DNA of 64,000 nucleotides from PFJX01 sp040757575. GTDB lineage: Bacteria > Pseudomonadota > Gammaproteobacteria > Burkholderiales > Thiobacillaceae. A program made the translations under genes and the position numbers. How positions within the stretch are numbered: the stretch's first letter is position 1; each line of letters starts with the position of its first letter. The notes beneath the pieces are model-generated. The model had not been told where the DNA came from and did no database searches. It saw nothing but the letters and a program-made list of their open reading frames with translations. Of the stretch, positions 48,688 through 57,273 are shown one piece after another. The DNA is taken from NCBI GenBank assembly GCA_040757575.1, contig JBFLXA010000015.1, positions 17,078 to 81,077 on the forward strand. The letters are read 5' to 3'.

Positions 48688-50968
48688 AGCCGGAGATGCT
48701 CCGCTTCAGAATATCGAGGGGATTGGGGCCCAGCTTGGTCAGCCCCCGCAGTTCAAGCTGGAGGAAAAAGGCATTGCTCTCGTCGTTCTCGGTGGTGGCC
48801 AGGCGCTGCACCACGCCCCGCAGAGACCAGCAACCCGCGTTGTACTCCACCCCGGCCAGGGCTTCCACCAGGCGGGAATCCTCGATGGAGTAATTCAGCC
48901 GCCCCATGCCGTACCACTTGGGAGACAGGGGCCACTGGGCGGAAAGGTCCACCTGGTTCAGGGCCGTGGCATATCGCTCGTTGGCGTAGCGGTAATCCGC
49001 ATTCAGCACCCGGCCGGGGCCATCCCGCCAGCTGGCACCGAAATTGGCCTTGGCCAGGTCGCCATTGCTGGAATTGAACTGCATGCCAGAGGAAAAACTC
49101 AACTGGTCGTTCAACTGGCCAGAAACCATGGCCAACAGGTCCGTACTGTTGCGGCTGCGGGCAGTCTGGCCGGGCAAGGTCACCCGCTGGTCATCGAAGT
49201 AGAACCGCTGCCCCAGGGTCACAGCCAGGCGCTCCTCGCCGGTATCCCGCTCTAGAAAACGTGAAGTCAGGCCCACGGTGAGCTGGTTGGCATCGTTGAT
49301 GCGGTCAGTGCCGATATAGTGGTTTTCGCTGAATAGCTGGTCCATGGACAGGTCCGCAAGACCCGTATCGAACACCGGCAGGCGGCTCTGGTCCCGATAG
49401 GGGACGTACAGATAATAGATCCGGGGCTCCAGCGTCTGGATAAAACCCCGGCCAAAGTAGGCATCATCCCTTTCCATGACCAAGCCGGAATCCAGACTGA
49501 ACATGGGCATGCTGCGGGTATCGCCTTTGAAGCCCGGGGCCGGGGCTCCCCCCAGGGAGTCCCGCAGGTTCAAGGTGGCATCGTCCAGGTCGTAGCGGGT
49601 GAAATACCAGCCCACCTTTGGGGTGACAGAGGCATAGGAGGTGCGAATCGGATAACTGAGGCTAGGATTCAGGTGCAGGCGACGACCTTCCACAGCATCA
49701 TCCCGGGCCCGGTCGAAATCGACGAATTCGCTGGCCACATCCCAGCGCAATCCCCCAGCACGCAGCCCCCCCTGGCCTGCCGTGAGGGTCAGTTGGGGCA
49801 GACGCCGATAGGGCTCAAAAATCGGCGCGGCTCCCGGATCCTGCAAAGTCTGAAAACTTTGTACGAACCCCCGGGCCTTCAACCAGCCCAGGTCATAGTT
49901 CAGTTCGGCCTGCCGGGGCAGATTGACCTGGGACGTTTGGCTGATCTGGTTGGATAGATCGACGAAATACTGGTCATCAGAAACCCGCTCCAGGGACACC
50001 GCCGCACTCCAGGCTGTGCCGAAACGATGTTGGTGCCGCCAGACACCCAGGTGGCGGCTACGATCTGCCACCCGGTCATTTGGAAGATACTCCAGCCCCA
50101 GTTCCCCCTTGTAGGCCGGTTCCAGGTAACGGAACTCCCCGGCCACCTGCATGCCCCGCTTGGACATCAAGCGGGGCATGATGGTGGCATCCCGGTTGGG
50201 AGCGATGTTCCAGTACCAGGGCACCACCAGCTCCAGGCCCCGTTCACTGGATGCCCCATAGGAAGGGGCCAGGAAGCCTGATTTGCGCTTGTTGTCCAGG
50301 GAAAAATCCATCCAGGGGGTGTAGAGGATTGGAACATCCATGTATTCCACCCGAACCTGCCGCGCCGTACCCAGGCTGGTGCCGTAGTCCAGGCTCAGCT
50401 CCCGGGTCTTGAACACCCAATCCGGATCATCCAGGGGACAGGTAGTGTAGGTCGCCTCTTCCAAAACATAGCGGCCTTCCCCTTCGAAGCGCAGTTTGGT
50501 GGACTCGCCCCGAACCACCTGGACAGGACCGCCCTCCTCTTTCTGCGGAGCGTGCAGTTCGTAGCGCACCCCTTCCATGGCCCCCAACCGGGCTTCCAGC
50601 TTCAGCTTCAGGGTATTCGCTTCAAGCCGATCCTTGTCCTGCATGAACAGTATCTGCCCCCGGGCCTGGACTTCGTCCGCCTGCCGGTTCAGGTAGATCC
50701 AGTCTGCCTCCAGCCGCTCCCGGGCGTTGTGGAGGATGGCGCGGCCACTGGCCTCCACATGCCGGTCCGCCTCCCCCTGAATGCTGTCAGCCTCGAAGAA
50801 AGTGGGGCCCTGGAGAGGCTGCCCCTTCTCGTGGACAGGCTTCAAGGCGGCGTCCGCCTTCAAACGCACGTCCCCGTTGGCAAAGGCCTCCTGGCAGGCG
50901 GCCAGCAGACACACCGAGAGCATCAAACGCGCAAATGGGGGCTTGTTCAGCAGCACGGCGGAGGACAT
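48656..50968 (-). CDS. lptD: LPS-assembly protein LptD
   Basis: A 770-residue outer-membrane LptD with a signal peptide (ending near CQEAFA), an N-terminal jellyroll (about 50-200; LEADWIYLNRQADEVQARGQ) and a C-terminal beta barrel. It inserts LPS into the outer leaflet together with LptE. The mature protein has only two cysteines (in TTCPLDDPDW and NAGCWSLR), which would allow one N-to-C disulfide. Its ATG is divergent from amgK with a short promoter gap. surA follows with overlap. Confidence 0.95.
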   Translation of the reverse strand: MSSAVLLNKPPFARLMLSVCLLAACQEAFANGDVRLKADAALKPVHEKGQPLQGPTFFEADSIQGEADRHVEASGRAILHNARERLEADWIYLNRQADEVQARGQILFMQDKDRLEANTLKLKLEARLGAMEGVRYELHAPQKEEGGPVQVVRGESTKLRFEGEGRYVLEEATYTTCPLDDPDWVFKTRELSLDYGTSLGTARQVRVEYMDVPILYTPWMDFSLDNKRKSGFLAPSYGASSERGLELVVPWYWNIAPNRDATIMPRLMSKRGMQVAGEFRYLEPAYKGELGLEYLPNDRVADRSRHLGVWRHQHRFGTAWSAAVSLERVSDDQYFVDLSNQISQTSQVNLPRQAELNYDLGWLKARGFVQSFQTLQDPGAAPIFEPYRRLPQLTLTAGQGGLRAGGLRWDVASEFVDFDRARDDAVEGRRLHLNPSLSYPIRTSYASVTPKVGWYFTRYDLDDATLNLRDSLGGAPAPGFKGDTRSMPMFSLDSGLVMERDDAYFGRGFIQTLEPRIYYLYVPYRDQSRLPVFDTGLADLSMDQLFSENHYIGTDRINDANQLTVGLTSRFLERDTGEERLAVTLGQRFYFDDQRVTLPGQTARSRNSTDLLAMVSGQLNDQLSFSSGMQFNSSNGDLAKANFGASWRDGPGRVLNADYRYANERYATALNQVDLSAQWPLSPKWYGMGRLNYSIEDSRLVEALAGVEYNAGCWSLRGVVQRLATTENDESNAFFLQLELRGLTKLGPNPLDILKRSISGYVKSDEINLP

Positions 50969-51006
50969 GGGGGGTGATAAGATCAGCGCGTTTTTTTGTG
51001 TGCCGG

Positions 51007-51012
51007 ATTATA
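51007..51012 (-). promoter_or_regulatory. Candidate -10 box for lptD
   Basis: A perfect TATAAT is read on (-) at 51012-51007, about 40 bp before the lptD ATG. No good -35 is seen at 17 bp. The gap also contains a T7 run at about 50990. Confidence 0.4.
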
Positions 51013-51015
51013 GCT

Positions 51016-52035
51016 TTGGAACGCCTCGAACGTCTGACCCTCTGGACCCAGGGAGTGCTGAGGGATATTCAGTCCACCGAAATGACCCGTCTGGAACCCG
51101 CTTCCGCCGACGCCAGCTTCCGGCGTTACTTCCGGGCTTTCACGCCCCGGGGCACCTGTATCGTCATGGACGCCCCCCCCAGCCACGAGGACTGCCGCCC
51201 CTGGTTGCACATCGGGCGCCTGTTCCGCGCTGCCGGGGCCAACACCCCGGAAATCCTGGCGGAAAACCTGGCGGAAGGCTTCCTGCTTATTTCCGACCTG
51301 GGCAGCACCACCTACCTGTCCGCCCTCACGGACGAAACAGCCGACCGACTTTACCGGGACGCCAACACCGCCCTGGTGAATATCCAGCTGGCCAGCCGGG
51401 CGGGAGAACTGCCCCCCTATGACGAAGCCCTGCTGCGGCGGGAACTGGACCTGTTTCCCGACTGGTACCTGGGCAAGCACCTGGGTATCGAGCTGGCGCC
51501 GGAGCAACGCCAGATACTGGAAGCGGCGTTCCGGCGCATCCTGGACAACAATCTGGCCCAGCCCCAGGTCTATGTGCACCGGGACTGGCATTCCCGCAAC
51601 CTCATGGTCACGGAGACTGACAACCCTGGCGACAATCCCGGCGTCATCGACTTCCAGGACGCGGTATTCGGCCCCATCACCTACGACCTGGTCTCTATAT
51701 ATAAGGACGCCTACATCCGCTGGGAGGAAGACCGGGTTCTGGACTGGACCGTGCGCTACTGGGAAGCCGCCCGCAAGGCCGGCCTGCCGGTCCAGGCGGA
51801 CTTCGGCGACTTCTACCGGGATTTCGAGTGGATGGGCGTGCAAAGGCACATCAAGGTCCTGGGCATCTTCGCCCGCCTCTGCCACCGGGACGGCAAGGAC
51901 GGCTACCTGAAGGACATGCCCCTGGTGATGGACTACCTACGCCGGGCATGCCAGCGCTACAACGGCCTGGGGGATTTCCTGCGCCTCCTGGACCAGATCG
52001 AAGGCAAGACGGAAGCCGTGGGTTACACCTTCTGA
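51016..52035 (+). CDS. amgK: Cell wall sugar kinase AmgK (aminoglycoside phosphotransferase family)
   Basis: A protein of about 339 residues in the APH/choline-kinase fold, with ASADASFRRYFR near the N-terminus, the Brenner motif HRDWHSRNLM and the metal-binding VIDFQDAVFG. With murU next to it, it fits AmgK, the anomeric MurNAc/GlcNAc kinase of peptidoglycan recycling that bypasses MurNAc catabolism. No ATG fits; TTG 51016 gives the usual N-terminal length (LERLERLTLW), and ATG 51082 is the next option. Its stop overlaps the murU start (TGATG). Confidence 0.9.
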   Translation: MERLERLTLWTQGVLRDIQSTEMTRLEPASADASFRRYFRAFTPRGTCIVMDAPPSHEDCRPWLHIGRLFRAAGANTPEILAENLAEGFLLISDLGSTTYLSALTDETADRLYRDANTALVNIQLASRAGELPPYDEALLRRELDLFPDWYLGKHLGIELAPEQRQILEAAFRRILDNNLAQPQVYVHRDWHSRNLMVTETDNPGDNPGVIDFQDAVFGPITYDLVSIYKDAYIRWEEDRVLDWTVRYWEAARKAGLPVQADFGDFYRDFEWMGVQRHIKVLGIFARLCHRDGKDGYLKDMPLVMDYLRRACQRYNGLGDFLRLLDQIEGKTEAVGYTF

Positions 52036-52778
52036 TGTCCCCCCCTTCACCCTTCACCCTTCACCCTTCACCCAGCAAGGCCATGATCCTGGCCGCCGGC
52101 CTGGGGGAGCGCATGCGTCCCCTCACGGACCACACCCCCAAGCCCCTGCTTGCCGCCGGTGGCAAACCCCTCATCCTCTGGCAGATCGAACGCCTGAAGG
52201 CCGCCGGCTTCACCGACCTGGTCATCAACCACGCCCACCTGGGCCAGAAGCTGGAAGCCTTTCTGGGGGAGGGCCAGCCCTTGGGAGTGCGCATCGCCTG
52301 GTCCCGGGAACCGGAGCCCCTGGAAACCGCCGGCGGCATCGCCACCGCCCGGTCCCTGCTGGGCGACGCCCCTTTCATCGTCACCAACGGCGACGTCTAC
52401 GTGGATTTCGACTACGCCCGCCTTCAGCCCGTGCTGGCGGACATGGCCGCCAACCCGGACCACCAGGCCCACCTGGTGCTGGTGGACAACCCCCCCCACC
52501 ACCCCAATGGCGATTTCATCCTGGACAACGGCAAGGTGGGCGGCGAATCGCCACCCGCCACTCGCCACTCGCCACTGACCTTCTCCGGCATCGGCTGCTA
52601 CCGCCCGGAACTGTTCGCCGGCATTCCGCCTCTCACCAAGGCCAAACTCGCCCCCCTGCTGCGGGCCGCCATGGCCCGGGGCCAGGTCACGGGCGAACAC
52701 TTCACCGGCCGCTGGGAGGACGTGGGCACCCCCCAACGCCTGGCTGCCCTGGATGAGGAACTGAAACGTGCCGCCTGA
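52035..52778 (+). CDS. murU: N-acetylmuramate-1-phosphate uridylyltransferase MurU
   Basis: A 247-residue nucleotidyltransferase with MILAAGLGERMRPLT, TPKPLL and FIVTNGDVYVDFD, typical of MurU-type sugar-1-phosphate transferases. It makes UDP-MurNAc after AmgK in the recycling pathway. The ATG at 52035 is coupled to amgK by TGATG. Between it and the family-like start (KAMILAAG) lie four CCTTCAC heptamers coding the extra residues SPFTLHPSPS. A second heptamer tract at 52548-52575 lies inside the gene. An ATG at 52083 remains usable. Confidence 0.9.
   Translation: MSPPSPFTLHPSPSKAMILAAGLGERMRPLTDHTPKPLLAAGGKPLILWQIERLKAAGFTDLVINHAHLGQKLEAFLGEGQPLGVRIAWSREPEPLETAGGIATARSLLGDAPFIVTNGDVYVDFDYARLQPVLADMAANPDHQAHLVLVDNPPHHPNGDFILDNGKVGGESPPATRHSPLTFSGIGCYRPELFAGIPPLTKAKLAPLLRAAMARGQVTGEHFTGRWEDVGTPQRLAALDEELKRAA
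52044..52071 (+). repeat. Heptanucleotide tandem repeat (CCTTCAC x4) at the murU 5' end
   Basis: Four perfect 7-bp copies in tandem, just after the murU start at 52035 and before the internal ATG at 52083. Gain or loss of one copy would shift the frame from the first start. Confidence 0.92.
52548..52575 (+). repeat. Heptanucleotide tandem repeat (TCGCCAC x4) inside murU
   Basis: Four 7-bp copies in tandem; one differs in its first base (CCGCCAC). They lie within the murU coding frame (encoding part of GGESPPATRHSPL), in a stretch that looks like an insertion relative to the family. Confidence 0.9.
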
Positions 52779-54090
52779 CTTGATCCCCGATATCGCCGCC
52801 CACCAGGCCCGCCGCAAAGAGCTGCTGCACACCCTGGGGGAGGGCGTGTTGATCCTGGCCACGGCCCCGGAAGCCATCCGCAACCGGGACGCCCATTACC
52901 CCTACCGCTTCGACAGCCATTTCTATTACCTCACCGCCTTTCCGGAACCCGAGGCGGTGGCCGTGCTCATCGCCGGCAAGAGACCGAAACAGATCCTCTT
53001 CTGCCGGGAAAAGAACGAGGAACGGGAAATCTGGGACGGCTATCGCTTCGGCCCCAAGGCCGCGAAGGAGACCTTCGGTTTCGACGCCGCCTACCCCATC
53101 GGCGAACTGGACAAGCGCCTGCCCAAACTCCTGGAAAACCAGCCCCGGCTGGCCTATGCCTTCGGTGCCGACCCGGCCTGGGACGCCCGGGTGCTGGGCT
53201 GGGTCAATGCCGTAAGGGCCAAAGCCCGGTCCGGCGCCAGCGCCCCCGGCACCCTCATCGACGCCCTGGCCCTGGTGGATGGCCAGCGCCTGGTGAAGGA
53301 CGCCCACGAGATCGCCCTCATGCAACGGGCCGCCGACATCTCGGTGAAGGCCCACAAGGCCGCCATGAAGGCCTGCAAACCCGGCAAGGGGGAATGGGAG
53401 ATCGAAGCGGAACTGCTGCGGACCTTCCGCCGCCACGGCTGCCAGGCCCCCGCCTACACCTCCATCGTCGCCGGCGGCGCCAACGCCTGCGTACTGCATT
53501 ACATCAGCAACGACGCCCCCCTGAAGGACGGCGACCTGCTGCTCATCGACGCCGCCGGGGAATACCACGGCTACGCCGCCGACATCACCCGCACCTTCCC
53601 GGTGAACGGCCGCTTCTCCGGCCCCCAGAAGGCCGCCTACGAAGTGGTGCTGGAGGCCCAGCTGGCCGCCATCGACGCCGTCAAACCAGGCAACACCTTC
53701 AATTCCCCCCACGAAGCGGCCCTGAAAGTGCTCACCCGGGGCATGGTGGACCTGAAGCTGCTGAAAGGCAGCGTGGACGGCCTGATCGAGTCCGAGGCCT
53801 ACAAGCGCTTCTACATGCACCGCACCGGCCACTGGCTGGGCCTGGACGTCCATGACGCCGGGGAATACAAACACCAGGGTGCCTGGATGACCCTGGAACC
53901 CGGCATGGCCCTCACCGTGGAACCGGGCCTCTACATCCGCCCCGCCGACGACGTGCCCCGCGCCCTGCACCACATTGGCATCCGCATCGAGGACGACGTG
54001 GTGGTCACCGCCACCGGCCGCCGGGTGCTCACCGACGCCACCCCCAAGACGGTTAAGGACATCGAGGAGCACATGCGTGCCCGCTCATAG
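52768..54090 (+). CDS. pepP: Xaa-Pro aminopeptidase PepP
   Basis: A 440-residue M24B peptidase with an N-terminal AMP_N domain (DAHYPYRFDSHFYYLTAF) and a C-terminal pita-bread domain. The metal ligands are visible as the Asp pair in DAAGEYHGYAADITR, His in HRTGHWLGLDVHDAG, and Glu in LTVEPGLY and GIRIEDD. It removes N-terminal residues before proline. It starts at GTG 52768, overlapping murU, and its 3' end overlaps the ubiH-like gene. The order pepP-ubiH is conserved in many proteobacteria. Confidence 0.95.
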   Translation: MPPDLIPDIAAHQARRKELLHTLGEGVLILATAPEAIRNRDAHYPYRFDSHFYYLTAFPEPEAVAVLIAGKRPKQILFCREKNEEREIWDGYRFGPKAAKETFGFDAAYPIGELDKRLPKLLENQPRLAYAFGADPAWDARVLGWVNAVRAKARSGASAPGTLIDALALVDGQRLVKDAHEIALMQRAADISVKAHKAAMKACKPGKGEWEIEAELLRTFRRHGCQAPAYTSIVAGGANACVLHYISNDAPLKDGDLLLIDAAGEYHGYAADITRTFPVNGRFSGPQKAAYEVVLEAQLAAIDAVKPGNTFNSPHEAALKVLTRGMVDLKLLKGSVDGLIESEAYKRFYMHRTGHWLGLDVHDAGEYKHQGAWMTLEPGMALTVEPGLYIRPADDVPRALHHIGIRIEDDVVVTATGRRVLTDATPKTVKDIEEHMRARS

Positions 54091-55333
54091 TCACCCTACC
54101 CACCCCGCCCTCCTCACGCACGTCGATATCGCCATCGTCGGCGGCGGCCCCGTCGGCGCGGCCCTGGCCTGCGGGCTGGAGGATCTGGGTCTGAAGGTGG
54201 CGGTACTGGAGGCCCGGAGCAAACTGGAGGCCCCCGATCCCCGGGCCATCGCCCTCTCTGAAGGCAGCCGCCTGATCCTGCAACGGCTGGGGGCCTGGGA
54301 CGCCCTGGCCCCCCGGGCCACGGCCATCGAAACCATCCATGTCTCCCACCGGGGCGGCTTCGGCCGGGCGGAACTGAAAGCGACGGCCATGGGCGTGCCC
54401 GCCCTGGGCTACGTGGCGGAATACGGCGACCTCTACGCCGCCCTGGCCCGGCGCATGGCCCATTCCGGTGCCACGGTGCTCACCGGCGCCCGGGTCACCC
54501 GGGCCGGGGCCACGGGGGCCTATGGCATGGTGGGCTATGAGAAGGACGGCGCCGAACACCTGCTCACGGCGAACCTGGTGGTCCTCTCCGAGGGCGGCAA
54601 GGCCCTGCCGCCGGACCTGCGCCAGGACAAGGATTACGGCCAGTCCGCCCTGGTGTGCACGGTCCGTACCCGCCAGCCCCACCGCCGCCGGGCCTATGAG
54701 CGCTTCACCCCGGAAGGCCCCATCGCCCTGCTGCCTCTGGGGGAGCCCCCCTCCCCCGCAAGCGGGGGAGGGGCCGAGGGAGAGGGGGATGGAGAAGGGC
54801 ACACCTACGCCCTGGTCTGGACCACCCCTGCAAACCAGGTGGAAGCCCGGCTGGCCCTGGGCGATGCTGAATTCCTGGCTCAGTTGCAGATCGCCTTCGG
54901 CGACCGCCAGGGGGCCTTCCTCAGCGCCGGGCCCCGGGCTGCATTCCCCCTCAAGCTGAGCCTGGCCAAGGAAAGCGCCAGCCCCCGCCTGGTGCGCGTC
55001 GGCAACGCCGCCCACGTCCTGCACCCGGTGGCGGGCCAGGGCTTCAACCTGGGCCTGCGGGATGCCTGGAAGCTGGCAGAGGCCATCGCCGACCACCTCA
55101 ACCAGTCTTCCCCGGACACCCTGGGCCAGGCCCCGCTGGCCGGCTATGCACGCCAGCGCCAGGCCGACATCCTGGGCGGCAGCCTGATGACCGATATCCT
55201 GGTGGCCGGCTTCTCCAATGACCTGCCCGGCCTGCGCCAGGCCCGGGGCCTGGCCCTCACGGCCCTGGACCTGCTGCCGCCCCTCAAGACCCAGTTCGCC
55301 CGCAAGATGATGTTCGGAGCCCAGTCATGGTGA
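54077..55333 (+). CDS. ubiH: UbiH/UbiF/COQ6-family FAD monooxygenase
   Basis: A 418-residue flavoprotein with the Rossmann motif IAIVGGGPVGAALA, the segment DPRAIALSEGS and the second FAD motif GNAAHVLHPVAGQGFNLGLR. It hydroxylates the ubiquinone ring; the position is uncertain, although placement after pepP favours UbiH. The start is GTG 54077 inside the pepP 3' end. A GC palindrome at 54748-54773 encodes an in-frame Gly/Pro/Glu-rich insert (PPSPASGGGAEGEGDGEG). It overlaps the next monooxygenase gene by 7 nt. Confidence 0.92.
   Translation: MPAHSHPTHPALLTHVDIAIVGGGPVGAALACGLEDLGLKVAVLEARSKLEAPDPRAIALSEGSRLILQRLGAWDALAPRATAIETIHVSHRGGFGRAELKATAMGVPALGYVAEYGDLYAALARRMAHSGATVLTGARVTRAGATGAYGMVGYEKDGAEHLLTANLVVLSEGGKALPPDLRQDKDYGQSALVCTVRTRQPHRRRAYERFTPEGPIALLPLGEPPSPASGGGAEGEGDGEGHTYALVWTTPANQVEARLALGDAEFLAQLQIAFGDRQGAFLSAGPRAAFPLKLSLAKESASPRLVRVGNAAHVLHPVAGQGFNLGLRDAWKLAEAIADHLNQSSPDTLGQAPLAGYARQRQADILGGSLMTDILVAGFSNDLPGLRQARGLALTALDLLPPLKTQFARKMMFGAQSW
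54748..54773. repeat. Perfect 12-bp-arm GC palindrome within ubiH
   Basis: CCCCTCCCCCGC (54748-54759) is followed by AA and its exact inverse (54762-54773). It lies inside the coding frame, with a further G-rich run to about 54790. It looks like a small palindromic repeat tolerated in frame. Confidence 0.9.
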
Positions 55334-56505
55334 ACGGCACGACGGATACCGCTGACATCGTCGTCGTCGGCGGCGGCCTGAACGGCGCCGCCCTGGTGGC
55401 CGCCCTGGGCCCCAGTGCCTACAGCGTGGTGCTGGTGGAACCGCACCCCCCCGCCCTCCCCTCTACCTTGGCAGGGGAGGGGCAAGACGCCTGGGACAGC
55501 CGCATCTACGCCTACAGCCCGGGCAACGTGGACTGGTTGAAATCCCTCCACGCCTGGGACGACACCCTGCGGGCCCAGGCCGTCATCCGCATGTGCATCC
55601 ACGGCGACACCGACGGACGCCTGACCTTCGACGCCCTGGACGCGGGCCTGCCGGAACTGGCCTGGATCGCCGAGAACGGCCGCCTGCAGGCACGCCTGTG
55701 GCACGCCTGGCAGGACAGCCCCAATGTCCGGGTAGTCCACGCCGCCGCCACCGCCGTCACCTGGGGCGAGCAGGGCCACACCCTGCACTTCGCTGATGGC
55801 CGGTCCATCAAGGCCCGCCTGCTGGTGGCTGCCGACGGCGCCAATTCCTGGCTGCGGGACCAGGCCGGCATCGGCTTCGACCTGGAGGATTACCAGCACG
55901 TGGGCGTGGTAGCCAACTTCGAGACCGAACGGGCCCACCGGGGCACCGCCTACCAGTGGTTCCGGCCCGACGGCGTGCTGGCCTACCTGCCCCTGCCGGG
56001 CAAGCGCATCAGCATCGTCTGGTCCACGCCGCCGGACCACGCCGCCCAACTCCAGACCCTGAGCCCCGAGGCATTGGCTGCCCGGGTCGCTGAGGCGGGA
56101 GGCCATGTGCTGGGTGCCTTGCGAAATATCACCCCCGCCGCCGGTTTCCCCCTCAAGCGCCGCCGAGCGAAGGAATGGGTGCGTCCCGGCCTGGTGTTGC
56201 TGGGAGACACCGCCCATACCGTCCACCCCCTGGCGGGCCAGGGGGTCAACCTGGGTTTCCGGGATTCCCGGCTGCTGGCGGAACTCTTGGCCAGCGGTGG
56301 CGACCCCGGTGAAATCAGCCGCCTCACCACCTATGCCGCCCGTCGCCGGGAAGACGTGGTCTCCATGCAGTTCACCACCGGCAGCCTGAAGAAACTTTTT
56401 GCCCGCCCAGATGGCCTTACCCGGGCCCTGCGCAACACGGGCATGAACATCACCCAACGGTTCGCTCCGTTGAATCAAGCACTTACACGTCACGCCATCC
56501 TCTGA
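55327..56505 (+). CDS. Second UbiH/UbiF/VisC-family FAD monooxygenase
   Basis: A 392-residue flavoprotein with IVVVGGGLNGAALVAAL, the DG motif in AADGANSWLRDQAG, and LLGDTAHTVHPLAGQGVNLGFR. With the preceding gene it should provide two of the ring hydroxylations of aerobic ubiquinone synthesis; which carbon is not clear (UbiI-, UbiF- or UbiM-like). A short palindrome at 55454-55481 lies in frame after VEPHPP. It overlaps the upstream gene by 7 nt and ends 16 bp before dsbC. Confidence 0.92.
   Translation: MVNGTTDTADIVVVGGGLNGAALVAALGPSAYSVVLVEPHPPALPSTLAGEGQDAWDSRIYAYSPGNVDWLKSLHAWDDTLRAQAVIRMCIHGDTDGRLTFDALDAGLPELAWIAENGRLQARLWHAWQDSPNVRVVHAAATAVTWGEQGHTLHFADGRSIKARLLVAADGANSWLRDQAGIGFDLEDYQHVGVVANFETERAHRGTAYQWFRPDGVLAYLPLPGKRISIVWSTPPDHAAQLQTLSPEALAARVAEAGGHVLGALRNITPAAGFPLKRRRAKEWVRPGLVLLGDTAHTVHPLAGQGVNLGFRDSRLLAELLASGGDPGEISRLTTYAARRREDVVSMQFTTGSLKKLFARPDGLTRALRNTGMNITQRFAPLNQALTRHAIL
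55454..55481. repeat. 9-bp-arm GC inverted repeat within the second monooxygenase gene
   Basis: CCCTCCCCT (55454-55462) and AGGGGAGGG (55473-55481) are inverted repeats 10 bp apart within the coding frame. The arm resembles the palindrome in the upstream gene (54748-54773), suggesting a common repeat family. Confidence 0.85.
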
Positions 56506-56521
56506 TCCGATTGGACCCCCC

Positions 56522-57262
56522 ATGAATCGCTCTGTTAAACCCACTTTGCTCACCACCGCCCTGGTCACCCTCCTGGCCCTGGGACTGCCTGCCTGCCAAG
56601 CGGGTGACAACGAAATCCGCCAGGCCGTGCAGGAACTGGCCCCCGGTGCCAAGGTCACCCAGATCAACAAGACCAGCCTCAAGGGCGTGATGGAAGTGAC
56701 CATCGACGGCGACCAGGGCCCCATGGTGGTGTATGCCGACGAACAGGGGGCCCATCTGCTGGTGGGTGACCTGCTGGACGTGAAGTCCAAGCGCAACCTG
56801 ACCAAAGAGCGCATGGACAAACTCACGGAAGTGAAATGGGATTCCCTGCCCCTGAAGAACGCCATCAAGGTGGTCCGGGGCAACGGCAAGCGCAAGCTGG
56901 CGGTGTTCTCCGACCCGGACTGCCCCTACTGCAAGAAAGCGGAGGCGGAGTTCGCCAAGTTGGATAACGTCACCATCTACACCTTCCTCTACCCCCTGTC
57001 CTTTCATCAGGACGCCGCCCGAAAATCCAAACTGGTGTGGTGCAGCAAGGACCGGAGCCAGGCCTGGCTGGACCTGATGCTGAAGGGCCAGGTGCCTCCC
57101 GGCAAGGCCACCTGCGAGGATCCCATCGATGAAAACCTGGCCCTGGGCACCCGCCTGAAGGTGGAAGGCACCCCGGCCATGATCCTGGCCAACGGCAAGC
57201 GCATTCCCGGCTTTGTCCCCGCCGCCCGCCTTGAGGCACTGCTGGACGCCGCCCAGCCCTGA
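56522..57262 (+). CDS. DsbC/DsbG-family thiol:disulfide isomerase
   Basis: A 246-residue periplasmic protein with a signal sequence (TTALVTLLALGLPAC), a DsbC N-terminal dimerisation domain (about 30-95) and a thioredoxin domain with active site FSDPDCPYCKKAE (CPYC, where E. coli DsbC has CGYC). A second Cys pair (VWCSKD and ATCEDP) is typical of DsbC. A Cys at the end of the signal (LPAC) could be a lipidation site, but Pro at -2 is unusual. It should repair wrong disulfides, possibly of LptD encoded nearby. Confidence 0.88.
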   Translation: MNRSVKPTLLTTALVTLLALGLPACQAGDNEIRQAVQELAPGAKVTQINKTSLKGVMEVTIDGDQGPMVVYADEQGAHLLVGDLLDVKSKRNLTKERMDKLTEVKWDSLPLKNAIKVVRGNGKRKLAVFSDPDCPYCKKAEAEFAKLDNVTIYTFLYPLSFHQDAARKSKLVWCSKDRSQAWLDLMLKGQVPPGKATCEDPIDENLALGTRLKVEGTPAMILANGKRIPGFVPAARLEALLDAAQP

Positions 57263-57273
57263 GCAAGGTGTCC

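Noticed and set aside
50990..50998. T-run as an intrinsic terminator between lptD and amgK
   Set aside because: No GC stem precedes it on either strand, and the genes are divergent, so a promoter is more likely there.
52044..52575. CRISPR array
   Set aside because: The repeats are 7-bp direct tandem units without spacers, and no cas gene is present.
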